Assembly (NCBI GenBank): GCA_900542045.1
Contig: UQMI01000064.1
Coordinates: 1-18,500, forward strand
Length of the DNA stretch: 18,500 nucleotides
Direction of reading: 5' to 3'
From: an uncultured Blautia sp.
Lineage (GTDB): Bacteria > Bacillota > Clostridia > Lachnospirales > Lachnospiraceae
A program made the translations under genes and the position numbers. The notes below the pieces were generated by a model. The model was not told the origin of the DNA, searched no databases, and saw only the letters and a list, made by a program, of their open reading frames with translations. Of the stretch, positions 7,182 through 14,771 are shown piece after piece; position 1 is the stretch's first letter, and each line of letters starts with the position of its first letter.

Positions 7182-7892
7182 ATGGCAATGCTTGAAGTCA
7201 AGGATTTGGAAGTATATTATGGGGTGATTCAGGCAATCAAAGGCGTGTCTTTCCATGTTGACAAGGGAGAGGTCATCGCGCTGATCGGAGCGAATGGTGC
7301 AGGCAAAACCACCATTTTGCATACGATCACCGGATTGCTGACTCCGAAAAAAGGCAGCGTGATGTTTGGCGGAAAAGATATCACCAAGGTGCCGGCCCAT
7401 AAGATCGTTTCTATGGGAATGGCCCATGTGCCGGAAGGAAGACGTGTGTTTGCGGAATTGAGTGTATATGAAAATCTGCGGATGGGAGCTTATACCCGTA
7501 AGGATAAAGGCGAGATCGAAGCAAGCCTGCAGCAGATTTATGAGCGTTTTCCAAGACTGAAAGAGAGAAAGAATCAGATGGCCGGAACGCTGAGCGGCGG
7601 TGAGCAGCAGATGCTGGCCATGGGGCGGGCGCTGATGTCAAAGCCCCAGATCATTCTGATGGATGAGCCTTCCATGGGATTGTCTCCCATTCTGGTAAAT
7701 GAGATTTTTGATATTATTCAGTCAGTTAGTGAAAGCGGTACGACGGTACTCCTGGTGGAGCAGAATGCAAAGAAAGCGCTTTCTATTGCAGACCGGGCAT
7801 ATGTTCTGGAAACCGGAAATATCGTGATGGAAGGAAAGGCACAGGATTTACTGGAAGATGACTCTATAAAGAAAGCATATCTAGGGGAATAG
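7182..7892 (+). CDS. livF: Branched-chain amino acid-type ABC transporter ATPase LivF
   Basis: This is the second ATPase of the importer. Walker A is GANGAGKTT, the signature motif is TLSGGEQQMLAMGRAL, Walker B is IILMDEPSMGLS, and the switch His position is filled by Gln in LLVEQNAKKAL, which is normal for LivF. It has 236 residues, the usual length. AGGAGG at 7168-7173 overlaps the livG stop and is 8 bases before ATG 7182; ATG 7188 is a poorer choice. It completes a full five-part importer in the classical gene order J-H-M-G-F. Confidence 0.95.
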   Translation: MAMLEVKDLEVYYGVIQAIKGVSFHVDKGEVIALIGANGAGKTTILHTITGLLTPKKGSVMFGGKDITKVPAHKIVSMGMAHVPEGRRVFAELSVYENLRMGAYTRKDKGEIEASLQQIYERFPRLKERKNQMAGTLSGGEQQMLAMGRALMSKPQIILMDEPSMGLSPILVNEIFDIIQSVSESGTTVLLVEQNAKKALSIADRAYVLETGNIVMEGKAQDLLEDDSIKKAYLGE

Positions 7893-7904
7893 GGGGAACA
7901 TCTT

Positions 7905-8528
7905 ATGGAAAATATCATTGTTACTTTCGCCAGACAGTATGGAAGCGGAGGAAAAACCATTGCAGCCATGCTTGCGAAGGAAATGGGTGTGAACTGCTAC
8001 AGCAGAGAAATTCTGCGGATGGCTTCTGAGGACAGCGGCATTAACGAACGGCTTTTTGGGATGTCAGATGAAAAAGTGCGCAAAGGCGGATGGTTCCGTC
8101 TGCTGAGCCGTCCGTATGAAGGAAAGCTGATCCCTCCGGAAAGCAGTGGTTTTGTTTCGGATGACAACCTGTTCAATTACCAGGCAAAGGTGATCAAAGA
8201 ACTGGCGGAAAAAGAGTCCTGTGTCATTATCGGCCGCTGTGCAGATTATGTGCTGAAGGATTATCCAAATGTGGTAAGTATTTTTATTCATGCGGATGAG
8301 GAATTCTGCCTGGCCCGTGCCATGGAGCGGCATAGTATGTCAGAAAAGGACATGAAGAAATACATTGAAAAAACAGACCGCTACAGAGGTGATTTCTATA
8401 AATATTATACAGGTCATGAATGGAGTGATGCCAGAAATTATGATCTGTGTCTGGATAGCGGTAAGCTGGGATTTGAAAAATGTGTGGAAGAGATCAAAGC
8501 CTATATTAAAATACGGTTCGATAAGTAA
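7905..8528 (+). CDS. Cytidylate kinase-like family protein
   Basis: This cytoplasmic P-loop protein belongs to the cytidylate-kinase-like family common in Clostridia. It starts NIIVTFARQYGSGGKTIAAM, where YGSGGKT is the phosphate-binding loop, and contains CVIIGRCADYVL and VVSIFIHADEEFCLARAMER, which correspond to the nucleotide-binding and arginine-rich segments of nucleoside monophosphate kinases. At 207 residues it is about the size of cytidylate kinase but differs from the canonical Cmk, and its substrate is not established. AGGGGGA at 7891-7897 lies 8 bases before the ATG. It starts 12 bases after livF and is probably cotranscribed, although a functional link to transport is not obvious. 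Confidence 0.82.
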   Translation: MENIIVTFARQYGSGGKTIAAMLAKEMGVNCYSREILRMASEDSGINERLFGMSDEKVRKGGWFRLLSRPYEGKLIPPESSGFVSDDNLFNYQAKVIKELAEKESCVIIGRCADYVLKDYPNVVSIFIHADEEFCLARAMERHSMSEKDMKKYIEKTDRYRGDFYKYYTGHEWSDARNYDLCLDSGKLGFEKCVEEIKAYIKIRFDK

Positions 8529-8639
8529 TAACAACAGAAGGGTGTCCCAAAGGTCACAAGAATCCCCGGGAATCAGTTACAATAGAGAAAAGCTGTAATT
8601 TGAAACTGCAGAAGAAAAGGAATTTGCGTAGGAAAGTAT

Positions 8640-9464
8640 ATGAAGATAGAAGTGATTGCCTGTGATCTGGACGGTACTTTATTGACGGCGAAAAAAGAAA
8701 TATCTGAGAGAAACCGCATGGCTCTGCACAAAGCGGCAGCGAAGGGAATACGGATCATTCCGGCCACCGGAAGGGCCATGGATGCAGTTCCTGCAGAGGT
8801 GCTGGCAATCCCGGGGGTGGAATACGTGATTACATCCAATGGGGCTGCGGTGGAATCTGTATCGGAAAAGCAAAGGATCTATGAGTGCCTTCTTCGGGAA
8901 GCTGCGGTGGAGCAGATCCTGTCTCTGTTTCAGGGGCGGGATGTGGTATGGGAGGCGTATATACAGGGTGTTCCCTATGCGGATGCCCGTTATGTACAGG
9001 ATCCTCTGGGGTATGGTTCCACGGAGTATGGCGCAGTTTATGTGAGAAATACCAGACGCCCGGTGGAGCAGATGGAAGAGTTTATTCTGGAGCACCGGCA
9101 TTCGCTGGACGGGATCGCCTGTGTCTGCCGGCAGAATGAGGTGCTGCCCCGCTGGCGAAAGGAAGTGGAGTCCCAGATTCCGGATGTCTATGTGACCACA
9201 TCTGTGCCCCGGCTGCTGGAAATCGCAGACGCAAAGGCCGGGAAGGCGGGAGCCCTGCAGTGGATTCTGGAGAGAGAACGGCTTTCTGCCAAGTCTGTCA
9301 TGGCCTTTGGAGACGGGGATAACGATGCGGAAATGCTGGCACTGGCCGGGTATGGATTTGCCATGGGCAACGCCACAGAGGCCTGCAGGAAAGCGGCCGC
9401 TGCAGTGGTGGAATCCAATGAAGAGGATGGCGTGGGAAAAACCATTTTGAGATACCTGAAATAA
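8640..9464 (+). CDS. Cof-type HAD-family phosphatase
   Basis: This is a cytoplasmic haloacid-dehalogenase-type phosphatase of the Cof/YidA subfamily, likely removing phosphate from small sugar phosphates or cofactors. Motif I is CDLDGTLLT with the nucleophile and acid aspartates, motif II is TSNGA, the conserved Lys is in DAKAGKAGALQWIL and motif IV is FGDGDNDAEML. The middle region is the C2 cap. The 274 residues match the family. AGGAAAG at 8630-8636 precedes ATG 8640. A 111-base gap (8529-8639) separates it from the previous gene; I see no convincing promoter there, so it may be read from the liv operon. A terminator follows directly. Confidence 0.88.
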   Translation: MKIEVIACDLDGTLLTAKKEISERNRMALHKAAAKGIRIIPATGRAMDAVPAEVLAIPGVEYVITSNGAAVESVSEKQRIYECLLREAAVEQILSLFQGRDVVWEAYIQGVPYADARYVQDPLGYGSTEYGAVYVRNTRRPVEQMEEFILEHRHSLDGIACVCRQNEVLPRWRKEVESQIPDVYVTTSVPRLLEIADAKAGKAGALQWILERERLSAKSVMAFGDGDNDAEMLALAGYGFAMGNATEACRKAAAAVVESNEEDGVGKTILRYLK

Positions 9465-9477
9465 AAAAATTGATGGG

Positions 9478-9509
9478 AGAGACCGGATATTTTGTCCGGT
9501 CTCTTATTT
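9478..9509. terminator. Bidirectional intrinsic terminator between convergent genes
   Basis: AGAGACCGGA (9478-9487) and TCCGGTCTCT (9495-9504) form a 10-bp perfect stem with a 7-base loop. TTATTTTGTC follows on the + strand, and an A-run at 9463-9469 provides the T-run for leftward transcription. It serves the HAD gene (ends 9464) and the leftward regulator (ends 9514). Confidence 0.85.
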
Positions 9510-9513
9510 TGTC

Positions 9514-11031
9514 TTAAAGGATATCATACAGCCGGAGAAAGATCCTGAGCTGCAGCCGTTTTTCAGGACTTTCCAGATCATCTCCCAGGATTTCATAGAT
9601 ATGGTTCAGACGTTTGTGGATGCTGCTGCGGTGAAGGAACAGGATTTCCGCAGTGCGGGAGATATTGGTTTCCTGATCCAGATAGACCCGGAGTGTATGC
9701 AGATAATCTGTCCGGTTTTTCCGGTCATAGTCGATCAGTTCCTGAAAGCCCGGAGGGAACAGCATGGGTGCGGAAAAGCCTCCGGTACACTGGTCAAGCA
9801 TATAGGGCAGAGAATATTCTTCGAAATAAAACAGAGTCTGTCCGGGCGTATGACCGTCTGTCTGAGAAGCGGCATAGCCGGCCTGAGACAGATAAGCGGG
9901 CAGCTCTTCTATTCGGGAAAAGGGATTGCTGATCCCGGCGGTATATTCCATTTTTTTCAGAAGAGAGCAGAAGTCATTGGTCAGTTTCTGGCGGATTTCC
10001 GGGCTTTTCATGTTGACCCTCAGAACGCCCACAATACTGCCGTTGTACAGCGTGGCGCAGGCCCGATGGACCATGAGCAGATTGAGCATCTGAAACATAT
10101 AGGTAGGCGGATAGCTGCGCAGGGGATCCTTCTCAGTCAGCTGGAAACACATCCATTTTTCATTGGGCTTCAGCTGAAAAAGGCCGGAAGTGTCTTCCGG
10201 GACCGGGAGACTTTCCAGAATATGACTCAGCATAGTGCTGTGAGCAGATTCCGTTGGGATCCGGTGTTCCAGATAATTGCTGTATGCTTTCTGAAAATAA
10301 TGAAAAAATACATCGCAGATCTGCAGGGTGCTTTTGCGGACCTGGTCTTCCGGAATGTTTACGGAGATACAGCCGGCGAACTGGCCGAAGGAATACAGAT
10401 TGCAGCAGTAGTAGGTATAGGAGGTTCCGCTGAACCGGGAAATATAAGGGGTGGCCACTTTCCGTTCCAGGTGACAGATATCCTTGATCCGCTGACCGAA
10501 ATAGACGCCCACGGTGTCCGGTTTGGTATTGATCACATATTCGGTGTGGCCCTCCTGGTCGCTCACCACATCACAGCTGCAGATACTGATCAGTGAGCTG
10601 TCTGCCACACGTATGGTCAGATGCGTCAGTTCTGCGAATTTTTTCAGCAGAGGCGCCAGAGAAGAGGCGGCACTGGTACCTGCAATCTCGCATAATTGCT
10701 GTTCCCAGGCGTGAAACTGTTCGAAGGTCAGCGCCAATGTGTTGAACAGATGGAACAGATTTTCATTTGGGAAAAACAATACGGTGCAGCCGGCATTTAC
10801 CCAGGACTGGGGCGGCTGAGGGCCTGTGCAGGCTATAACTGCTTTCTTATCCGGAGGGATCCGGGCAAAAGTCTCAGCGGTACCCACATAGAGACGGAGG
10901 CTTTCCATACTGCAGCCAGGCTCATAGAGGATGGGGCCGGTCAGAAAACAGTCTGTCCGCAGGGGGCCAAAAGTTTTCACGGAAAGGTCTTTTGGAAGAA
11001 AATCACAGAGCATCTGTATGCTTAATTGCAT
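9514..11031 (-). CDS. PucR/CdaR-family transcriptional regulator
   Basis: This is a DNA-binding regulator of the PucR/CdaR group, whose members sense small molecules such as purine breakdown products, sugar diacids or amino acids. The C-terminus carries the family's helix-turn-helix: LDQETNISRTAEILFLHRSS followed by IHKRLNHIYEILG and the end LRIFLRLYDIL. The N-terminal part (to about residue 110) looks like the PucR-type domain and the centre is a sensor/GGDEF-like region with weak similarity. The protein has 505 residues. ATG 11031 has AAGGAGG 8 bases upstream; the frame extends to 11136 but that would run over its own -10 box. It is divergent from the three-gene cysteine-rich/GcvT/SDR operon, the usual arrangement for a regulator and its target. 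Confidence 0.82.
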   Translation of the reverse strand: MQLSIQMLCDFLPKDLSVKTFGPLRTDCFLTGPILYEPGCSMESLRLYVGTAETFARIPPDKKAVIACTGPQPPQSWVNAGCTVLFFPNENLFHLFNTLALTFEQFHAWEQQLCEIAGTSAASSLAPLLKKFAELTHLTIRVADSSLISICSCDVVSDQEGHTEYVINTKPDTVGVYFGQRIKDICHLERKVATPYISRFSGTSYTYYCCNLYSFGQFAGCISVNIPEDQVRKSTLQICDVFFHYFQKAYSNYLEHRIPTESAHSTMLSHILESLPVPEDTSGLFQLKPNEKWMCFQLTEKDPLRSYPPTYMFQMLNLLMVHRACATLYNGSIVGVLRVNMKSPEIRQKLTNDFCSLLKKMEYTAGISNPFSRIEELPAYLSQAGYAASQTDGHTPGQTLFYFEEYSLPYMLDQCTGGFSAPMLFPPGFQELIDYDRKNRTDYLHTLRVYLDQETNISRTAEILFLHRSSIHKRLNHIYEILGDDLESPEKRLQLRIFLRLYDIL

Positions 11032-11055
11032 GAAAAATACCTCCTTTTTGGAAAA

Positions 11056-11084
11056 ATTATAGCATTTGAAGGGATGAAACGCAA
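11056..11084 (-). promoter_or_regulatory. Promoter of the PucR-type regulator
   Basis: On the minus strand TTGCGT (11084-11079), a 17-base spacer and a perfect TATAAT (11061-11056) preceded by TGC form a strong promoter with an extended -10. Transcription would start around 11050, so the leader is short, with the ribosome binding site almost at the 5' end. Confidence 0.75.
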
Positions 11085-11214
11085 CAGTATGTAGAAAATA
11101 AAGAGTTAATTTTGCGAATTTCAGAGAATTATGCATTTGGAAATGATTTTATAAATGAAATGAACAAAAAAATACAGCAAAGTGTTGAATTTTATCTGAA
11201 GAATCAAATACATA

Positions 11215-11251
11215 TTGAAGACTGTGCAAAAAGTATATGATAATATATAAT
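11215..11251 (+). promoter_or_regulatory. Probable promoter of the cysteine-rich/GcvT/SDR operon
   Basis: An AT-rich block offers TTGAAG (11215-11220) with GATAAT (11239-11244, 18-base spacer) or TATAAT at 11246-11251 with a poor -35. Just downstream GGCAAT (11267-11272) and ATTGCC (11284-11289) form an inverted repeat that could be an operator. The 303-base divergent gap 11032-11334 contains only these signals and the regulator promoter. The -35 match is imperfect, as expected for an activated promoter. Confidence 0.45.
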
Positions 11252-11334
11252 TTTCATAAAAATATAGGCAATATTTACAATGAATTGCCATGCAGGAACG
11301 TGAAACAGCAAGAACAGAAAGGAGTCTGTGAAGT

Positions 11335-12576
11335 ATGAGTAAAAAGATTGATGAAAGAATCCCTCAGCAGGTAGGCGATAAGACCCTGCCTCTCCATGCG
11401 GCTGTGAAATCTCCGTGGGATAAGCTGGTATCCTATCATGACGCGGCGCATTACTGCCAGCGCTATACAGCAGTGGTCAGTGCAGCAGCCATGCAGGCAT
11501 TTCGGATCCTGATTCCGGATTATGTGGAGCGCAGCAAAGCAATCTGCAAAAATGCATACAACCGGCTGGATGCCGTTATGGGAATGTACAATGGCGGCGT
11601 GGCAGCCGGCGCCATGGAAGGTCTCTGTATCCATCCTTTTATGGCAGGTCAGTTTACAGGCGCCTTTACAGGAGACCAGGGAGACGATCAGCTTCTGATG
11701 TGCGGCCGTGTCTGTGACTGCGGTACTTACAGAGCAGAGAAAGAGCTGGATGTCTGCTACTGGGATATTGTAGGTTCCGAGCTTTGCCGTTCCACTACCC
11801 AGTCTCTGCAGGCCTGTGCCGACCAGTTCGCAAAACAGCGTCATGCCGGTCCTTCCATGGAATACCATATGGTGGAAGCAAAGGGATGCGGCGATCTCCA
11901 TTGCCGGATCGTGGCTGAGAGCAGGGAAAAATATCCCATGCCGGAGCACGAGCAGTGGGAATGCTTTGGTCCGGTGGCTACGGCTGATCAGATCAAATTC
12001 ACCACGGAAGAATATATGGTAAAAGAATCCCAGGTTTTCCGTGAGGAATGTGACAATCGGTTTATTAACGGAACCTGTTCGGAACTGGACAGCAACAGTC
12101 TCTATCCTATGGTGACCATGTCCAATGGATGTATGTATATTTATCCGGTATTCGATGATCTGATCCGGGAAGGACGTCTGACAGATGAAACGGTCAATCA
12201 TGTGCTGAAATGTGTATTTGAAGCAGCAGGAAAGGCTGCCTTCGGAGAAACGTTTGCAAAAGAAGGGCTTCGGTCCTGGCTGGGAGCACCCCATGACGTA
12301 GATGACGGCCGTCTTATCGGCGGATATATTGAAATGTTCCTGCAGTGTATGCGGATTGATTATCAGATCGAGGCATTTAACAAAGAAGAAGTAATCTATG
12401 TAATAGACAGGAATGCGCTGGCCAACCAGATGCCCCGGCTTCCGGACTGCTATGTTTCCTACTGGTATGGCATGACCAAGACACTGGTAAGTGCCATGTG
12501 GTCGCTGTGGGAAGAAGATTCTCCGGAAGGAAAACTGCGGATCAGGATTGCCAAAAAGATTGATAAATTCTGTTAG
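11335..12576 (+). CDS. Cysteine-rich protein of unknown function
   Basis: I do not recognise this 413-residue protein with confidence. It has 19 cysteines (about 4.6%), with a cluster MCGRVCDC near residue 125 and GCGDLHC near residue 190. There is no signal peptide or membrane segment, so it is probably cytoplasmic. Its two halves end in similar segments (VEAKGCGDLHCRIVAE and WEEDSPEGKLRIRIAKK), suggesting an internal duplication. These endings recall V4R or L-2-amino-thiazoline-4-carboxylic acid hydrolase-like domains, but this is a weak impression. AAAGGAG at 11318-11324 is 10 bases before the ATG. It is the first gene of an operon with a GcvT-like protein and an SDR, divergent from a PucR-type regulator. 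Possible roles are a substrate-activating hydrolase, a metal-binding subunit or a ligand carrier. Confidence 0.75.
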   Translation: MSKKIDERIPQQVGDKTLPLHAAVKSPWDKLVSYHDAAHYCQRYTAVVSAAAMQAFRILIPDYVERSKAICKNAYNRLDAVMGMYNGGVAAGAMEGLCIHPFMAGQFTGAFTGDQGDDQLLMCGRVCDCGTYRAEKELDVCYWDIVGSELCRSTTQSLQACADQFAKQRHAGPSMEYHMVEAKGCGDLHCRIVAESREKYPMPEHEQWECFGPVATADQIKFTTEEYMVKESQVFREECDNRFINGTCSELDSNSLYPMVTMSNGCMYIYPVFDDLIREGRLTDETVNHVLKCVFEAAGKAAFGETFAKEGLRSWLGAPHDVDDGRLIGGYIEMFLQCMRIDYQIEAFNKEEVIYVIDRNALANQMPRLPDCYVSYWYGMTKTLVSAMWSLWEEDSPEGKLRIRIAKKIDKFC

Positions 12577-12609
12577 GAATGTGGATAAAAGAAGAAGGGA
12601 GTGCGGCGC

Positions 12610-13626
12610 ATGTATAAAAATGTATATAAATATGACGATATGAAACGCGGCGAACATATGGCAGTGCGGGAAACCTTTGGCTGGTATTTCTGGACCCATC
12701 ATCTGGTGGAAGTGAAGGGAGCCGATGCAGCGGCCTTTCTGGACTGGATCGCCACAGGAAATATTGCCGGTCTGAAAGTGGGCAGTGACCGATATACCAC
12801 TCTGCTTAATGAAGCGGGAGAGATTATTGACGATACCGTGATCATGCGGATGGAAGAAGAGGTATTCTGGGTGTCTACGCTGTTTGCTCACAAATTGATT
12901 CCGTGGCTGGAAGGACACAAGGGCAATCGTCAGGTGGAATTCAAACGGATCACGGAGCAGTGGGACATGTATGCGGTACAGGGCCCCCGGTCTTTGGACG
13001 TGATCAACTGGCTGGTGGAGGAACCGGTGGATGGACAGAAATTCTTTACCATTCGGGACAACGCAGTGGATGGCATTCCGGTGAAGATCAACCGTGCCGG
13101 GTTTACAGGAGAAAAACTGGGATATGAGATTTATGTGGCTCCGGATAAAGATGCGGTGATTGAAGAAAAATTAAAAGCGGCAGAGACTGTTTACGGAGGT
13201 CGTCAGGTGACAGAATTCCAGGTGATGGCCTGGACGCTGCCCACAGAGGCAGGCTTCTATTATATGAGAGATCTGATGCATACCAGTCCGTTGGAAGTGG
13301 GTCTGGAGCGTGGTATCGACTGGGATAAGGAATTTATCGGAAAAGAGGCTCTGCTGAAAGAAAAAGAAGCAGGACCGGCCCGGGAGATGCTGGGATTTAC
13401 AGTGGAACAGGCCGATATCCAGATCAACGGCAAGCACATGGGAGGTCCTGGAGATCCGGTGCTGCTGGACGGTGAAGAAGTGGGCCGGGTATCCAAGATT
13501 GTTTACGGGTATGTGAAAGATACCAATATCGGCTATATCCTGGCCAGGAAAGGAGCCTTAAAGCCCGGTGATAAAGTAATGATTCACGGCTATGAGGGAC
13601 AGATCACGGAAAAATGCTTTATGTAA
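12610..13626 (+). CDS. GcvT/aminomethyltransferase-fold protein, folate-dependent
   Basis: This cytoplasmic protein has the fold of the glycine-cleavage T protein, which passes a one-carbon group to tetrahydrofolate; relatives include DMSP demethylase DmdA and O-demethylase LigM. DRYTTLLNEAGEIIDDTVIM matches the region with the catalytic aspartate, and NRAGFTGEKLGYEIYV matches the folate-site motif. The C-terminal barrel (GFTVEQADIQ onward) is present. Length is 338 residues, slightly short of a classical GcvT. ATG 12610 is 8 bases after AAGGGAG (12595-12601); the GTG at 12601 overlaps that site. No glycine cleavage H or P genes are nearby, so a glycine-cleavage role is unlikely. It lies 33 bases after the cysteine-rich gene and 19 before the SDR, so the three are surely cotranscribed. 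Confidence 0.85.
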   Translation: MYKNVYKYDDMKRGEHMAVRETFGWYFWTHHLVEVKGADAAAFLDWIATGNIAGLKVGSDRYTTLLNEAGEIIDDTVIMRMEEEVFWVSTLFAHKLIPWLEGHKGNRQVEFKRITEQWDMYAVQGPRSLDVINWLVEEPVDGQKFFTIRDNAVDGIPVKINRAGFTGEKLGYEIYVAPDKDAVIEEKLKAAETVYGGRQVTEFQVMAWTLPTEAGFYYMRDLMHTSPLEVGLERGIDWDKEFIGKEALLKEKEAGPAREMLGFTVEQADIQINGKHMGGPGDPVLLDGEEVGRVSKIVYGYVKDTNIGYILARKGALKPGDKVMIHGYEGQITEKCFM

Positions 13627-13645
13627 ACTGAGAAAGGAGACCAAT

Positions 13646-14551
13646 ATGAAATTTGATCCGATCGCAATGGGAAACCAGATTATGGAAGGATACCTGACAA
13701 ATACAAGACCGCTGGAAGAGATGCTGTACGTGAAGGGCCAGGTGGCCATTGTCACCGGAGGTACATCCGGCCTTGGGTTCTGTGTGGCCCAGAGACTTTG
13801 CCAGGGCGGTGCGAAAGTGGTGATTGCCGGATCCACTGCAGAAAAAGGAGACAAGGCCGCAGCCATGTTAAGAGGAGCCGGTTATGAGGTGACCTTCTGC
13901 AAAACGGATCTCCGCAAAGAAGATGAGGTAGAGCAGCTGGTGAAGTTTACGGCAGATACTTATGGATCTGTGGATATTCTGGTCACCTCCGGCGGTTCCT
14001 GGAGCTTTGCTCATGTCTATGATATGCCGGAGGAAGATTTTGTGAAGACGCTGGATATTAATCTGGTGGGGGCGTTCCGCTGTGCCAAGCATGTGACCAG
14101 ATACATGATCGAGCATGAGATCAAAGGAAAAATCGTTCTGGTGTCCTCAAATTGTGCATTTCTGACCCAGCCGGTATTCGGCGGTTATGCGCATTATGTG
14201 GCATCCAAAGGCGGCGTGGTCGCCATGACCCAGGAGATTGCAAAAGAAGTAAAACGGTATGGGATCATGGTGAATACCGTGGCCCCAGGCGGCATGCTGA
14301 CACCCGGCGCGCTGACCAACGGGCCGGTGCGTAGTCTGCCCCCGGAAAAACAGCAGGAGATGGGCCGGGAGCTGCAGGTGGCGAAGATAGATGAAACACC
14401 GACGGCAGACAGTGTGGCCATTGTGATCTACGGCCTGTGCACCCATATGGCAGACGGGATTACCGGAGAATGCGTGGTGGCGGACAGCGGCATGATGCAT
14501 AATATTGTATCGCATCAGCCGGCGATTCAGGAATATCCGCCGAAGGAATAA
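13646..14551 (+). CDS. Short-chain dehydrogenase/reductase (SDR)
   Basis: This cytoplasmic NAD(P)-dependent oxidoreductase interconverts an alcohol and a ketone. VAIVTGGTSGLGFCVAQRL is the Rossmann loop (TGxxxGxG), SSNCAF carries the catalytic serine and YAHYVASKGG the YxxxK pair, and NTVAPGGMLTPG follows as in classical SDRs. The usual NNAG motif is replaced by TSGGSW. A segment of about 30 residues precedes the Rossmann fold, longer than usual. AAAGGAGA at 13633-13640 precedes ATG 13646; the frame continues upstream to 13592 but overlaps the GcvT-like gene. Last gene of the three-gene operon; the substrate is unknown and is probably the product or precursor handled by the GcvT-like enzyme. 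Confidence 0.88.
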   Translation: MKFDPIAMGNQIMEGYLTNTRPLEEMLYVKGQVAIVTGGTSGLGFCVAQRLCQGGAKVVIAGSTAEKGDKAAAMLRGAGYEVTFCKTDLRKEDEVEQLVKFTADTYGSVDILVTSGGSWSFAHVYDMPEEDFVKTLDINLVGAFRCAKHVTRYMIEHEIKGKIVLVSSNCAFLTQPVFGGYAHYVASKGGVVAMTQEIAKEVKRYGIMVNTVAPGGMLTPGALTNGPVRSLPPEKQQEMGRELQVAKIDETPTADSVAIVIYGLCTHMADGITGECVVADSGMMHNIVSHQPAIQEYPPKE

Positions 14552-14634
14552 ATAAAAATATTTCTGATGAAAGAAAGGGCATGGAATATTTTTTCTTTTT
14601 ATGATATGCTGTACGGAAGATAAGCGGTGAAAGA

Positions 14635-14747
14635 CCCGGCTGCCAGGCGCCAAGCGTACTGGCGGCCGGGCAGATTTATGCCAGTATGCCAGGGGTAAAA
14701 GGCAGGCACGAAGTGCGCAGCAATCTGTCTGGTATTTTTACACCCTG
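14635..14747 (+). promoter_or_regulatory. Strongly structured RNA leader before the RNA methyltransferase
   Basis: Two stable hairpins lie in the 220-base gap before the methyltransferase. The first is a 12-bp stem (14635-14646 with 14659-14670, one G-U). The second is an 11-bp stem with one bulged base (14690-14700 with 14736-14747) that encloses GGCAG/CTGTC and GCACGAAGTGC. ATGCCAG at 14678-14684 and 14686-14692 can compete for CTGGTAT at 14729-14735, so alternative folds exist. Neither ends in a T-run. It could be a cis-regulatory leader, a small RNA or a palindromic repeat. It matches no riboswitch class I know. Upstream 14552-14634 is AT-rich with weak promoter-like boxes (TATGAT 14600-14605). 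Confidence 0.5.
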
Positions 14748-14771
14748 ATTTATCAGAAAAGGAGAAGGATC

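Noticed and set aside
9601..10596. 331-codon open frame on the plus strand
   Set aside because: It is antisense to the PucR-type regulator, which has a clear helix-turn-helix, ribosome binding site and promoter.
11275..12918. 547-codon open frame on the minus strand
   Set aside because: It lies exactly opposite the cysteine-rich gene and the start of the GcvT-like gene, has no ribosome binding site, and its Cys/His-rich, low-complexity composition is typical of an antisense shadow.
12601..13626. Glycine cleavage system T protein proper
   Set aside because: No H or P protein gene is present and the neighbours are a regulator, an unknown protein and an SDR, so a folate-dependent demethylase-type role is more likely.
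14600..14700. Cobalamin riboswitch before the methyltransferase
   Set aside because: GGTGAAA and a GC-rich stem are present, but the conserved core and the B12 box do not match and the gene is not a cobalamin gene.
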